A stretch of DNA of 64,000 nucleotides from an uncultured Candidatus Melainabacteria bacterium. Its GTDB lineage: Bacteria > Cyanobacteriota > Vampirovibrionia > Gastranaerophilales > Gastranaerophilaceae. Shown here piece after piece: positions 25,939 through 35,036 of the stretch. Each line of letters opens with the position of its first letter. Position 1 is the stretch's first letter. The translations under genes were made by a program, and so were the position numbers. The stretch covers positions 1 to 64,000 of the forward strand of contig CANOTP010000009.1 in the NCBI GenBank assembly GCA_947570135.1. Direction: 5' to 3'. A model generated the notes under the pieces. That model saw only the letters and a program-made list of their open reading frames with translations, was not told the DNA's origin and searched no databases.

Positions 25939-26802
25939 ATGACAGTTCAAGATTGGTTTGAAAAGCGTAAAGAAGCTCAAATTCAAAGAAGAGCTCTTGA
26001 AGCAAGAGTCGAAATTGAAGCAAATCCTGATTTATGGACTAAATGTGTTCATTGTGATGCTCATTTGCTCAAAAAAGACATAGAAGAAAATGAAATGGTT
26101 TGCCCTGTATGTGATTATCATTTCAGGGTTAATGCAAGAACACGTATTAAACAGTTGTTTGACGAAGGTTCTTTTGAAGAGTTATTTTCAGAAATTAAGC
26201 CTACCGATCCGTTGGATTTTGTTGATACCGAGTCTTATAAGGACAGATTAGATGCTGCTCAATCAAAAACAGGCATGGATGATGCCGTTGTAACAGGTAT
26301 TGCCTCTATTGAAGGACATAAACTAGCAACTGCCGTTATGGATTTTGATTTCATGGGCGGTTCTATGGGCAGTGTTGTTGGTGAAAAGGTTACAAGAATA
26401 ATGGAAAAAGCTATTGAATTACGCTTGCCTGTTCTTGTCATTACCTCATCAGGCGGAGCAAGAATGCAGGAAAGTGCTTTAAGTTTAATGCAAATGGCTA
26501 AAACATCTTGTGCTTGTGCAAGACTTGACGAAGCAGGGTTGTTATATATTAACCTTATTACTGACCCTACATTTGGCGGGGTTACTGCAAGTTTCGGTAC
26601 TTTAGGTGATATTATTGTCGCAGAACAAGGTGCCAGAGTAGGTTTTGCAGGTAGAAGAGTCATCGAACAGACAATCAGACAAAAATTACCATCTGACTTC
26701 CAAACTGCCGAGTATCTTATGAAATACGGGCAGGTGGATGTAGTGTCTTCACGTAAAAATCTTAGAGAAACATTGTCAAATATCCTGGCAATGCATGAAT
26801 AA
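25939..26802 (+). CDS. accD: Acetyl-CoA carboxylase carboxyltransferase subunit beta
   Basis: The 287-aa protein has the N-terminal four-Cys zinc ribbon (CVHCDAHLL ... MVCPVCDYHF), the FDFMGGSMGSVVGEK oxyanion segment and ITSSGGARMQESALSLMQM of the crotonase fold. With AccA it transfers the carboxyl group from biotin to acetyl-CoA, the first step of fatty acid synthesis. It is followed after 13 bases by accA. Confidence 0.97.
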   Translation: MTVQDWFEKRKEAQIQRRALEARVEIEANPDLWTKCVHCDAHLLKKDIEENEMVCPVCDYHFRVNARTRIKQLFDEGSFEELFSEIKPTDPLDFVDTESYKDRLDAAQSKTGMDDAVVTGIASIEGHKLATAVMDFDFMGGSMGSVVGEKVTRIMEKAIELRLPVLVITSSGGARMQESALSLMQMAKTSCACARLDEAGLLYINLITDPTFGGVTASFGTLGDIIVAEQGARVGFAGRRVIEQTIRQKLPSDFQTAEYLMKYGQVDVVSSRKNLRETLSNILAMHE

Positions 26803-26815
26803 GGAGTAATTAAGT

Positions 26816-27769
26816 ATGGCAACTGTTTTGGATTTTGAAAAACCAATATTGGAAATTCAAGAAAAAATTGAGGAATTGAAAAAAATGAGTTTGGAGTCCG
26901 GCATGGATTTAAATAAAGATATAGAAGTTCTAGAACAAGAAGCAGAGGATTACAAAAAAGAATTATTCTCTAATCTTGACCCGACGCAGAAAATGCAGAT
27001 TGCAAGACATCCTGAACGTCCTAATTTTATGGATTATGTTAATAATATCTGTACTGATTTTGTTGAAATGCACGGGGACAGAGTTGGAACTGACGATAGA
27101 GCTATTGTCGGCGGGCTGGCAAAACTTGACGGTCGTCCTGTTATGATTATCGGTACTATGAAGGGTAAATCTACCAAAGAAAATCTTGAATATAACTTTG
27201 GAATGCCGCAGCCGGAAGGTTATCGTAAGGCGTTACGTTTATTTAAACATGCCGATAAATTTAATATTCCGATTGTAACGATTATTGATACTCCGGGGGC
27301 ATATCCCGGGATTAGTGCGGAAGAGCATGCTCAAGGTGCGGCAATTGCAACAAATTTACGTGAAATGCAAAAATTAGGAGTCCCCGTTATTGCAATAATA
27401 TCAGGTGAAGGCTGTTCCGGCGGAGCATTAGGACTTGCAGTTGCAAATAAAGTTTATATGCTTGAACATGCTTATTATACAGTAATTTCGCCTGAGGGTT
27501 GCGCGTCAATTTTATGGCGTGATGCATCTAAGAACTTAGAAGCAGCTACTGCATTAAAAATTACTGCACCGCACTTAATGGCTCACGGTATAATTGATGG
27601 AGATATTAAAGAACCGACTCGCGGAGCTCACACTGATTATGAAGCTATGGCAAGTGAAGTTAAGAAAACTATCTTAAGTGCTTTAGATGAATTATCGGGT
27701 ATGTCAAGAGAAGATTTAAGAAATCAGCGTTATGATAAGTTTAGAAAAATGGGAGCTTATCTTAGCTAA
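26816..27769 (+). CDS. accA: Acetyl-CoA carboxylase carboxyltransferase subunit alpha
   Basis: The 317-aa protein is of typical length with PERPNFMDYV, MHGDRVGTDDRAIVGG, NFGMPQPEGYRKALR, IDTPGAYPGISAEE and GEGCSGGALGL. It pairs with AccD in the same operon (GGAG before the ATG) and ends at a strong terminator. accB and accC are not in the window. Confidence 0.97.
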   Translation: MATVLDFEKPILEIQEKIEELKKMSLESGMDLNKDIEVLEQEAEDYKKELFSNLDPTQKMQIARHPERPNFMDYVNNICTDFVEMHGDRVGTDDRAIVGGLAKLDGRPVMIIGTMKGKSTKENLEYNFGMPQPEGYRKALRLFKHADKFNIPIVTIIDTPGAYPGISAEEHAQGAAIATNLREMQKLGVPVIAIISGEGCSGGALGLAVANKVYMLEHAYYTVISPEGCASILWRDASKNLEAATALKITAPHLMAHGIIDGDIKEPTRGAHTDYEAMASEVKKTILSALDELSGMSREDLRNQRYDKFRKMGAYLS

Positions 27770-27782
27770 ACAAAAACTAAAT

Positions 27783-27806
27783 GGGCGAAACCTTTAGGTT
27801 TCGCCC
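27783..27806 (+). terminator. Terminator of accDA
   Basis: An 11-bp perfect stem (27783-27793 with 27796-27806) with a 2-base loop is followed by GATATTTT. It lies between accA and the convergent HD-GYP gene. Confidence 0.85.
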
Positions 27807-27825
27807 GATATTTTCAGGGTTCTTA

Positions 27826-29070
27826 TTAATATTTTTTTATAAAATGAACTAAAGCGTTTACAACATCTTTATCCCATTTTGTATCGGTTTCTGATATTAG
27901 GATTTCAAGCGCTTTTTCAGAATCCATAGCTTTTCTGTAAGGTCTGTCTGATGTCATCGCTGAATAAGCATCAGCTGCTGCAATAATTCTTGATCCAAGA
28001 GGTATTGATTGTCCTTTTAAGCCTTCAGGAGTTCCTGTTCCGTCTACTCGTTCTGTATGGTAAGTTATATACGGTACGACTTCTGATAAGAAATTAATAT
28101 TCATAAGCAGGTTAACACCGATATTTGTATGGTTTTGTACTTTTTGAAGTTCTTCTGTTGAAAGTTTTCCGTTATTTGCGAATATTTTTTCAGGTAGGGT
28201 TATTTTACCTATGTTTTGTAATAATCCTGCATAATAGATTAAATCTGTAGTTTTTTCATTCAAGCCTAATTCTTTACAAATACTTCTTGCAAGTTTTGCG
28301 GTATTTCTTGAATGTGAAACCGTATATTGACCTTTCTTGTCAACAGCATCGGCTAAAGCTTCAACAAAGTTTTGCTGATAGTCACATAAATCTCCGATTA
28401 GAGCCGTTAATTCTGCTCTTTCATGTTTTAATTCACTTTCAGATGTTTCAGTTGTTGATATTAGTTTATTTGTCAATTCAACATTATTTTGAAGTGTAAT
28501 TGTTGTACCAAGAAGGTTTGCCATACTGATAACAAGTTCAAGATAGTTATCTGCAAGTTTTTCATCTGTTTTTATTTCAATCATACCGACAGGCATTGTT
28601 GAACTCTTCATTGATATAAATATTGAGTTATCTTTTTGAATTACATCTTCATACAGTAAATCGCTTATTGTAATATTATGTTCATTGTCAGAATCGGAAG
28701 AGTTTCCGACAAGTACAATTCCTGATTCTTTTATCAGATAAATTCTGCATTCTTCGACTTCTAACATTTGAACAATTGAATTTGCAACAGATGTATAAAT
28801 AACATTTTCTTCGCCTGTTGTAAAATCCAATACACAAAGGGTATTTTTAGAAGAATAGATATCAGTAAGTTCTTTAAGCTGGTTTTGTAATCTTTCTTTT
28901 TTACTGACAGATGTACTTATTTTCTTTGCCAAATCTTCAGAAATAAGAGCTTCTGATATAAAATCTCCAAGATTCAGTGCAAACATTTCTTCAATAGGAT
29001 CTGTTCCTGTTAAGTATTCACTTTGACCAAATAAGGAAACTCCTGAGAGCTTTTTCTCTTCTTTATCCAT
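27826..29070 (-). CDS. GAF-like/HD-GYP protein with degenerate catalytic motifs
   Basis: The protein has an N-terminal region of about 240 residues resembling a GAF-type sensor (VLDFTTGEENVIYTS onward), then an HD-GYP domain. The domain keeps HSRNTAKLA, but the metal-binding H-D of LLHDIGK reads GLLQNIGK, and H-H-E-x-x-D-G-x-G-Y-P reads YHTERVDGTGTP. Loss of the H-D pair suggests weak or no c-di-GMP hydrolysis; a binding role is possible. I prefer the ATG at 29070 (414 aa), which has AAAGGA 6 bases upstream; an in-frame GTG at 29115 is the longer alternative. Confidence 0.82.
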   Translation of the reverse strand: MDKEEKKLSGVSLFGQSEYLTGTDPIEEMFALNLGDFISEALISEDLAKKISTSVSKKERLQNQLKELTDIYSSKNTLCVLDFTTGEENVIYTSVANSIVQMLEVEECRIYLIKESGIVLVGNSSDSDNEHNITISDLLYEDVIQKDNSIFISMKSSTMPVGMIEIKTDEKLADNYLELVISMANLLGTTITLQNNVELTNKLISTTETSESELKHERAELTALIGDLCDYQQNFVEALADAVDKKGQYTVSHSRNTAKLARSICKELGLNEKTTDLIYYAGLLQNIGKITLPEKIFANNGKLSTEELQKVQNHTNIGVNLLMNINFLSEVVPYITYHTERVDGTGTPEGLKGQSIPLGSRIIAAADAYSAMTSDRPYRKAMDSEKALEILISETDTKWDKDVVNALVHFIKKY

Positions 29071-29244
29071 AAATTTTCCTTTAAAATACATGCCTTCTTT
29101 TAAGTTTAACGGCACATTTAAAAAAAACTTTAACGAATTTTAGAAATATTATACTTTAGTATTAAGACAAGCAACTATTACTTTTAGTAAAAGTTATACA
29201 AGTCGACAATTGTGTTTGTTATTTACTTAAAAGAATATTAATAA

Positions 29245-30117
29245 ATGGTTAAATTAAGTATAGTTGTTCCGGTTTATAATGCCGAAAAATTTTTAGAAAA
29301 ATGTATAAATAGTTTATTAAATCAAAATGTAAAAGATATTGAAGTTATTTTAGTTAATGACGGTTCAAAAGATAATAGCTTTGATATTTGTAACGAATTT
29401 GCCAAAAAAGATTCAAGGGTAAAAGTTTTCACTCAGGAAAATTCGGGGCAAAGCAAGGCAAGAAATGTCGGAATGGATGCTGCAAGCGGGGAATTTATAA
29501 CGTTTATGGATTCTGATGATTGGGTTGATGCTGATTATTATGAAAAGCTTATTGACGCTGCTGTTAGAAATGATGCTGATATTGCTTGCGGTTCTATTTT
29601 GCGTGTCAGAAAAGAATACACTAAGTTTAGAATTAATTATAAAGAAGAAAAAGTATATGTAAAACCGCAGGAAAAAGTTGATGCTGCAAGGGTTCCTGAC
29701 ATGTGCTATGTTTGGAATAAGGTTTACAAGTCGTCTTTATTTAATCGTTTAAATTTAAGATTCATAGAAGGAATGTTTTTTGAGGATGTTGATTTCGTAA
29801 CTAGGGCCGTATATTATTCCAACAAAATAGTTACTGTTCCGGGTACTTATTATAATTACTGGACAAACGGTAATTCTACCGTTAAGACAATGATGAAATC
29901 CGATAAAAAACGTTCAGATTCTTTACGTTCAAAAGAACTTGTATTGGAGTTTTTCAGGGAGCATAATTTAACATCCAGACCTAAAAACATGATAAGAAGA
30001 AAAACCTGTATGAAGTTATTTGGTTTAACTGTTTTAAAATCTTATGAATGGGACTCTAAAACGGTATATTACCTGTTTGGAGTGTTGCCTGTATTTGAAA
30101 CAGTTTCTTATGCTTAA
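29245..30117 (+). CDS. Family 2 glycosyltransferase
   Basis: The 290-aa GT-A enzyme has the canonical start KLSIVVPVYNAEKFLEKC, VNDGSKDNS, ENSGQSKARNVGM and the metal-binding MDSDDW. It transfers a sugar from a nucleotide donor; the acceptor is unknown. The second half (FFEDVDFVTRAVYY, YYNYWTNGNSTV) is typical of capsule, exopolysaccharide or teichoic-acid type GT2 proteins. It stands alone between two - strand genes and has no clear Shine-Dalgarno. Confidence 0.92.
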   Translation: MVKLSIVVPVYNAEKFLEKCINSLLNQNVKDIEVILVNDGSKDNSFDICNEFAKKDSRVKVFTQENSGQSKARNVGMDAASGEFITFMDSDDWVDADYYEKLIDAAVRNDADIACGSILRVRKEYTKFRINYKEEKVYVKPQEKVDAARVPDMCYVWNKVYKSSLFNRLNLRFIEGMFFEDVDFVTRAVYYSNKIVTVPGTYYNYWTNGNSTVKTMMKSDKKRSDSLRSKELVLEFFREHNLTSRPKNMIRRKTCMKLFGLTVLKSYEWDSKTVYYLFGVLPVFETVSYA

Positions 30118-30593
30118 TAGCCAATGGCCCAATTAAAGTTATCGGATGCTGTTTTAATCGGGTGTTCAACTTCTTTTTGTACTGCATTTAGTGCCGTTAC
30201 TTCAATAACTTTTTCTGCTTTTTGAAGTAATTTGTATTCCCCAATTTTTGTATCAACATTATTAAAAGATTTAAATTTGTCAAGTTCAGCTTGTAAGTCT
30301 TGGTTTTCAGCATTAAGTCTAACTATTTCGTTATCAAGGTTATTTAGCTTTGCTTCGTAATTCATTGCGATATAGTAGCTTATAAAAGTAACTGCAATAG
30401 AAATACCGAGACAGAAACAAAGAGATTTGTTAATTTTTCTGGTAACCATTTCTCGAACAGTCATCGGTTTAACCTGGTAAAAAGAACCTTCGATAACGGA
30501 ACGTTCTTCTCTTATCGGGTTTTGGGCGTAATTGCCTTGACGATAAAGTAACTCGTGTTCTTCAATTGTAACTCTTGCTGAATTTAAATTCAT
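30114..30593 (-). CDS. FtsL-like single-pass coiled-coil protein
   Basis: The 159-aa protein has a 60-residue cytoplasmic N-terminus, one membrane helix (about 79-97, FCLGISIAVTFISYYIAM) and a following coiled coil (EAKLNNLDNEIVRLNAENQDL, split by register). This topology and its position 37 bases downstream of rsmH match ftsL in the division and cell-wall cluster of many bacteria. Sequence identity of FtsL is always low, so the call rests on topology and context. ftsI and the rest of the dcw cluster do not follow. Confidence 0.6.
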   Translation of the reverse strand: MNLNSARVTIEEHELLYRQGNYAQNPIREERSVIEGSFYQVKPMTVREMVTRKINKSLCFCLGISIAVTFISYYIAMNYEAKLNNLDNEIVRLNAENQDLQAELDKFKSFNNVDTKIGEYKLLQKAEKVIEVTALNAVQKEVEHPIKTASDNFNWAIGY

Positions 30594-30630
30594 TCCCTAA
30601 ACTACCTACCAATAAACTTACTGTACTCTC

Positions 30631-31566
30631 TTACCTTCGAATGCATCTTGCGATTCTTAACTTTGCGCTTCGTGAAGGCGGGTTTTCTTTTATCTCCTGC
30701 TCTGTTGCCATTATCGGTTTTTTATTCACCAACTCCAAAATCGGTGGAGGACAGGTGCATATCATTTGGTTTCTTTCGCAATGACAGCGTGTAGAATGAT
30801 ATTTAAAAACCTGTTTTACTACTCTGTCTTCAAGTGAATGAAAACTGATTACACTAATTATAGCACCAAAGTCTAATAAATCCAATACATCATTTAATGT
30901 GTTTTTAACATTTTGTAACTCTTGATTTACCTCTATCCTGATAGCCTGAAAAACCCTTGTAGCTGGGTGTATGGATGATTTTACTTTTGGCGTCGAGTCG
31001 ATAATAATTTGGGCTAATTCTGTTGTCGTATTTATATTTTTATTTCTTCGATAATTGACTATAGCCTTGGCAATTCTTTTTGAAAAACGTTCTTCTCCGT
31101 ATTCTGAAAATATTTTAACAAGTTCATCTTCCCCATATGTGTTTACAACATCATACGCGCTAAAATCAGAATCCATATTAAATCGCATATCTAACGGAGC
31201 TTCTTTCATAAACGAAAATCCGCGTTCTTGTTTTGTTAACTGATGATATGATGCACCCAGGTCAAACAAAACTCCACCTGTTATTTTTTCTATTCCAAGG
31301 TTTTTCATAACTTCTTTTATATTTGTATAAGATTTTTTTACGATAGTGAGATTTTTGTAATCTTTCAATCTTTCTTTTGCAGCGTCAATTGCATCTTGAT
31401 CTATATCAAAAGAAATAAGCTTACCTTCAGGTGAAATTCTTTTTAAAATAAGCTCGCTGTGACCGCCTCCACCTAATGTGCAGTCAATATAGATAAGTCC
31501 GTTTTTGCAATCAAGCGCATCAACTGCCTCATTTTTCATAACCGTATAATGTTTAAAATCACTCAT
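30631..31566 (-). CDS. rsmH: 16S rRNA m4C1402 N4-methyltransferase RsmH
   Basis: The 311-aa protein has the MraW/RsmH signatures HYTVMKNEAVDAL, the SAM-binding DCTLGGGGHSELIL, FDLGASYHQL, RGFSFMKEAPLDMRF, HPATRVFQAIRIEVN and ISFHSLEDRVVK. It N4-methylates C1402 of 16S rRNA together with RsmI. It is followed by the FtsL-like gene. Confidence 0.97.
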   Translation of the reverse strand: MSDFKHYTVMKNEAVDALDCKNGLIYIDCTLGGGGHSELILKRISPEGKLISFDIDQDAIDAAKERLKDYKNLTIVKKSYTNIKEVMKNLGIEKITGGVLFDLGASYHQLTKQERGFSFMKEAPLDMRFNMDSDFSAYDVVNTYGEDELVKIFSEYGEERFSKRIAKAIVNYRRNKNINTTTELAQIIIDSTPKVKSSIHPATRVFQAIRIEVNQELQNVKNTLNDVLDLLDFGAIISVISFHSLEDRVVKQVFKYHSTRCHCERNQMICTCPPPILELVNKKPIMATEQEIKENPPSRSAKLRIARCIRR

Positions 31567-31592
31567 AATTCTATACTATCATAAACCGACAA

Positions 31593-31623
31593 AACAGGTA
31601 CCTAAAATTTTTAAGTACCTGTT
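31593..31623 (-). terminator. Terminator downstream of the 73-aa gene
   Basis: A 9-bp stem (31593-31601 with 31615-31623) lies between the stop of the small gene at 31653 and the start of rsmH. On the - strand it is followed by TTTTG. Confidence 0.6.
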
Positions 31624-31652
31624 AAATCTTTTTCATACATATTAAATTTTTT

Positions 31653-31874
31653 TTACATTATAAAGCCTGCGAAGCCCTCCTTATCAAAAATTTCAACAAA
31701 TTTATCGTACGTACAATTTACTTCTGAGCCTGATTCATCAATGATTTGAATAATATTATTCATTTCATTTGCTTTAACATCTTGGTTTGTAGAAAGAATT
31801 AAATAACTGTTACTTTCGTTAAAAGGGTTGTCCTTGTGTTCAAGTAATGTTGTGTTGTCAAAGTTAAATTCCAT
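31653..31874 (-). CDS. Small acidic hypothetical protein
   Basis: The 73-aa acidic protein (many Asn, Asp, Glu) has no membrane segment or known motif. TGAGGT lies 7 bases before the ATG and a hairpin follows the stop, so it looks like a real single-gene unit. It is divergent from the prepilin gene at 32009. Function unknown. Confidence 0.6.
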   Translation of the reverse strand: MEFNFDNTTLLEHKDNPFNESNSYLILSTNQDVKANEMNNIIQIIDESGSEVNCTYDKFVEIFDKEGFAGFIM

Positions 31875-31952
31875 ATTTAAACCTCATTTTTATTATCCGT
31901 AATTTTTATATCGGCACATCAAGTGTAAATCTTTAGGAAATTAAGTTATATG

Positions 31953-31981
31953 TTTACAAATGTTTACGAAGTTGGTATAAT
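31953..31981 (+). promoter_or_regulatory. Near-consensus sigma-70 promoter of the 32009 prepilin
   Basis: TTTACA (31953-31958) and a perfect TATAAT (31976-31981) are spaced by exactly 17 bases. A start near 31988 gives a 21-base leader containing AAAAAAGGAG (31991-32000), 8 bases before the ATG at 32009. Confidence 0.75.
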
Positions 31982-32008
31982 AAAGAAGATAAAAAAGGAG
32001 ATAAATTT

Positions 32009-32740
32009 ATGAAAAGCCAAGCTACAGTTTAAATTGCGAGAGGTAGCTCTTATAGCTTAAAGCGGAGCGCGTTTACATTGGCAGAAGTTCTTATCACTCT
32101 CGGAATTATCGGGGTTGTTGCGGCGATGACTATACCAAATCTTATTAATAATTACAAAGCCACTCGGCTAAAATCTCAATTTACAAAAGTTCAATCTGAA
32201 ATAGCTCAAGCTGTCAGGATGATGAAAAATGATGATATTAGTTTGGATCCTGCAAGTTATGGTAAAAATGAGTTGTTTGTTAATACTTTTTCTAAATATA
32301 TTAAAGTCTTGCACGTATGCGGAACAAATGTTACTGATACAAAGTATAAAGATTTATGTTACATAAAAGATTCTATAACTTATCTGAAAAGTAGGTCGAA
32401 TACTCCCGTTAATTATACTTTTTTGGATGACGGACAATTTGTATTAATGGATGGAACATTATTAATTTTTAATCAAGATGATACTGATAAACCGTTATAC
32501 CTTATTGCAGATATAAACGGAATAAAAACAAAACCTAACAGACTCGGATATGATGTTTTTGTGTTTCAAATGCTGAACGAAGAATTTATTCCGTTGGGAG
32601 CTCGAGGTACGACTGCTCCTTATGATCAGAAATGTAATTTAGAAGCAGCTGCAATCATTGGTTTTACTTGTGCATATAATGCTGTCACAGATTCTGAATA
32701 TTTCAAGAAACTTGTTCGAACAAGTTTTATTGTTAAGTGA
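32009..32740 (+). CDS. Prepilin-like gene with an in-frame TAA in its leader
   Basis: The promoter and the AAGGAG site lead to the ATG at 32009, which reads seven codons (M-K-S-Q-A-T-V) and then TAA at 32030-32032. The same frame then continues IARGSSYSLKRSA and FTLAEVLITLGIIG through an intact pilin body to 32740, with the family block ADINGIKTKPNRLGYD and FIPLGARG near the end and paired Cys. The next usable start in frame is the TTG at 32078 (inside F-T-L), which would delete the leader and cleavage site. The body is undamaged, so the stop is either recent, read through, or bypassed by an unusual start. Confidence 0.7.
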
Positions 32741-32743
32741 TAA

Positions 32744-34096
32744 TTATTCTTTAATCTTTGCAGTGATAGCAGAGGCAATAAGCAAGCATGCAGCACCGAT
32801 AAAGAATGAATATTCGTAATGGTAATTTAAATACCCGCCGCTTTGGATTATTGATTTGTTGATAATCCAGGCTACAAGCGTACATACAAACACCTGAGGT
32901 CCCGCTATAAATATGTTAAATAAGCCCATTACAGACCCTTCTGTACCGGGTTTAATGTAGCGTGAAAGCATTGCAAACGGGAGCGCACAAACACTTGCCC
33001 AGCCGATTCCCGATAATGCCATTCCTGCACCAACTACAATAGGATTTGTTTTAAATATTCCCATAATAATGTATGCAATTACCATTGAAAGCATGGAGGT
33101 TATATGGATTTTTTTGTTCCCGAATTTCCCTGCCAGAATCCCGATAGGAATCGCAATAACAAAACATACAAGGTTAAATATAGCAAAACAAATTGAAGAA
33201 TAATTTGTCGCTGTTGTTTGGGTTGCTAAGAACTGAGCCTGAGTATCTGCACTTAGTTTTGTTAAATCTGGCACTCCAAACACCGTATGGATAGCAAAAT
33301 TTGTAAAAAATATCAAAAGACACATCATTCCAATCCAGGTGAAAAACTGCATTACGCAAATTTTTGAAACCTCAGGAGATAATGCGAAAAATTCTTTCAT
33401 TGATTGCCAAAATCCGACTTGATACGTTTTTTCATCATTTGTTTTATTATCAATCGAGCTGTGTTCTTTTATTGTCAGGCAGGTCCAGGTCATCGCAAGA
33501 GTGAATGCCAAAGCTGCCATAATAAATTGAGCAGGGATTGACATTTGGTAATTGAATGCGAACTTTAAAAACGGAGCTGTTGCTGCCGCAATTACAGAAC
33601 CTAATCCTATAGCAAGGCTTATATAAGAATTTGCAACAGCGTGCTGTTCAATCGGTACAACATCGGGAATCAGTGCTCTATAAGGACCTTGGGCGATATT
33701 TATACAAGCATCAATTACCCAAATCATGATTGCGGCAATAATAAGTCCGAAAATTGTCGGTAAGTGAAGAGCGGATGCAATATTGCCTGAATTTGGAAAT
33801 AACCACAACGCGATTGATGCGATAATTGCTCCGCCAAGAAGATAAGGTCTTCTTCTTCCAAAGCGGGATTTTGTTTTATCTGATAATGCACCGATTAAAG
33901 GCTGTACAACCATGCCCGTAAAAGGTCCTGCAAGCCAGATTAAGCCGTAAATAAACGGGTCAGCTCCCAAACCTTCTGTAACAGGTGCCGATAAAATTAT
34001 TCTCATCTGCCAGGCAAATTGTAAGCCTAAAAATCCCAGTGCAAAATTTAAAAAATTCACGGTAGTAAACTTTTTCATCTCAACATTATCTGTCAT
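32744..34096 (-). CDS. MFS transporter, SLC45-like sugar:cation symporter family
   Basis: The 450-aa polytopic protein has about 12 hydrophobic segments. The loop DKTKSRFGRRRPYLLGG after helix 2 is characteristic of the GPH/SLC45-type sugar transporters in the major facilitator superfamily. The start region NFALGFLGLQFAWQM also fits. The substrate is likely a di- or oligosaccharide, by family only. It converges with the prepilin gene, the two stops being 3 bases apart. Confidence 0.88.
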   Translation of the reverse strand: MTDNVEMKKFTTVNFLNFALGFLGLQFAWQMRIILSAPVTEGLGADPFIYGLIWLAGPFTGMVVQPLIGALSDKTKSRFGRRRPYLLGGAIIASIALWLFPNSGNIASALHLPTIFGLIIAAIMIWVIDACINIAQGPYRALIPDVVPIEQHAVANSYISLAIGLGSVIAAATAPFLKFAFNYQMSIPAQFIMAALAFTLAMTWTCLTIKEHSSIDNKTNDEKTYQVGFWQSMKEFFALSPEVSKICVMQFFTWIGMMCLLIFFTNFAIHTVFGVPDLTKLSADTQAQFLATQTTATNYSSICFAIFNLVCFVIAIPIGILAGKFGNKKIHITSMLSMVIAYIIMGIFKTNPIVVGAGMALSGIGWASVCALPFAMLSRYIKPGTEGSVMGLFNIFIAGPQVFVCTLVAWIINKSIIQSGGYLNYHYEYSFFIGAACLLIASAITAKIKE

Positions 34097-34166
34097 TAAA
34101 TGTTTCTCCCCCTAAAACTATTGTATATCAAGAATACGTGAAAAAAGCCTGTCCGTCAAGTTATAA

Positions 34167-35036
34167 TTAAGATATCGTAAGTAATATAATAAGTGTTATC
34201 AGATATAAACCGATAAAAATCTTTGTCATTTTATCTTTATAAATAAAATTTACGGGATCATCTGCGGTTTGTATTGTATTTACCTGATATAAAAGTCTTA
34301 AAATAATCATAGAAAACGGAATTACCGAAATATATAAAAATTCGGTACCTGCTCTTTTGATTGTTGTTTCATCCAGCATATATGTAAAGTAAAACGCAAT
34401 TGTCAGTATTGCATTCATTAGTATAAACTGGTTTACCATTTCTAAATTGTAACCTTTTATTGAATCTCGGTATTCATTTTTGTTTTTTATCAGTAATAAC
34501 TCAAGTTTTCTTTTTGAAAAAGTAAAGAACATTGAGAAAAAGAATGTTAAAAGAATAACAAGCGGAGAAGCTATAACATGTATAGCAACGCATCCTGCGA
34601 GTATTCTGAAAATAAAACCTAATGCGATACAAACGACATCAACTAATGGCACAGATTTTAACCATTTTGAATAACATATATTTAATACAAGATATAAAAC
34701 TATGAATAAATGGCATAATTGATTACTTGGTATCAAAAGACTTGATAAAGTTAACACAAAGAATAATATTATTGCTTGAATTTTTGATATTTTACCTCTT
34801 GCTATAGGTCGCTTACATTTTATCGGATGTTGTTTATCTTTTTCAATATCAATTATATCATTCATTACATATACTGCTGATGATATCAGGCAAAAAGATA
34901 TAAAAATAAATACTGAAGATTTAAGGGCAGTAAGATTAAATATATTCATTGAAAATATCAAAGGAACAAAAACTATAAGGTTTTTGACATAATGGTTTAT
35001 TTTCATTGTTTTTAGAATATCTTTAATCATGTACAC
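34167..35036 (-). CDS. UbiA-family prenyltransferase, decaprenyl-phosphate phosphoribosyltransferase-like
   Basis: The 289-aa membrane protein has about 8-9 helices. The first Asp-rich motif NDIIDIEKDKQHP followed by KRPIARG closely matches DPPR synthase, which joins 5-phosphoribose diphosphate to a polyprenyl phosphate for decaprenylphosphoryl-arabinose synthesis. The second conserved region DVVCIALGFIFRILAG also fits. Family members in other phyla may use other lipids. The start overlaps the preceding membrane-protein gene by 14 bases, so the two are coupled. Confidence 0.85.
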   Translation of the reverse strand: MYMIKDILKTMKINHYVKNLIVFVPLIFSMNIFNLTALKSSVFIFISFCLISSAVYVMNDIIDIEKDKQHPIKCKRPIARGKISKIQAIILFFVLTLSSLLIPSNQLCHLFIVLYLVLNICYSKWLKSVPLVDVVCIALGFIFRILAGCVAIHVIASPLVILLTFFFSMFFTFSKRKLELLLIKNKNEYRDSIKGYNLEMVNQFILMNAILTIAFYFTYMLDETTIKRAGTEFLYISVIPFSMIILRLLYQVNTIQTADDPVNFIYKDKMTKIFIGLYLITLIILLTIS

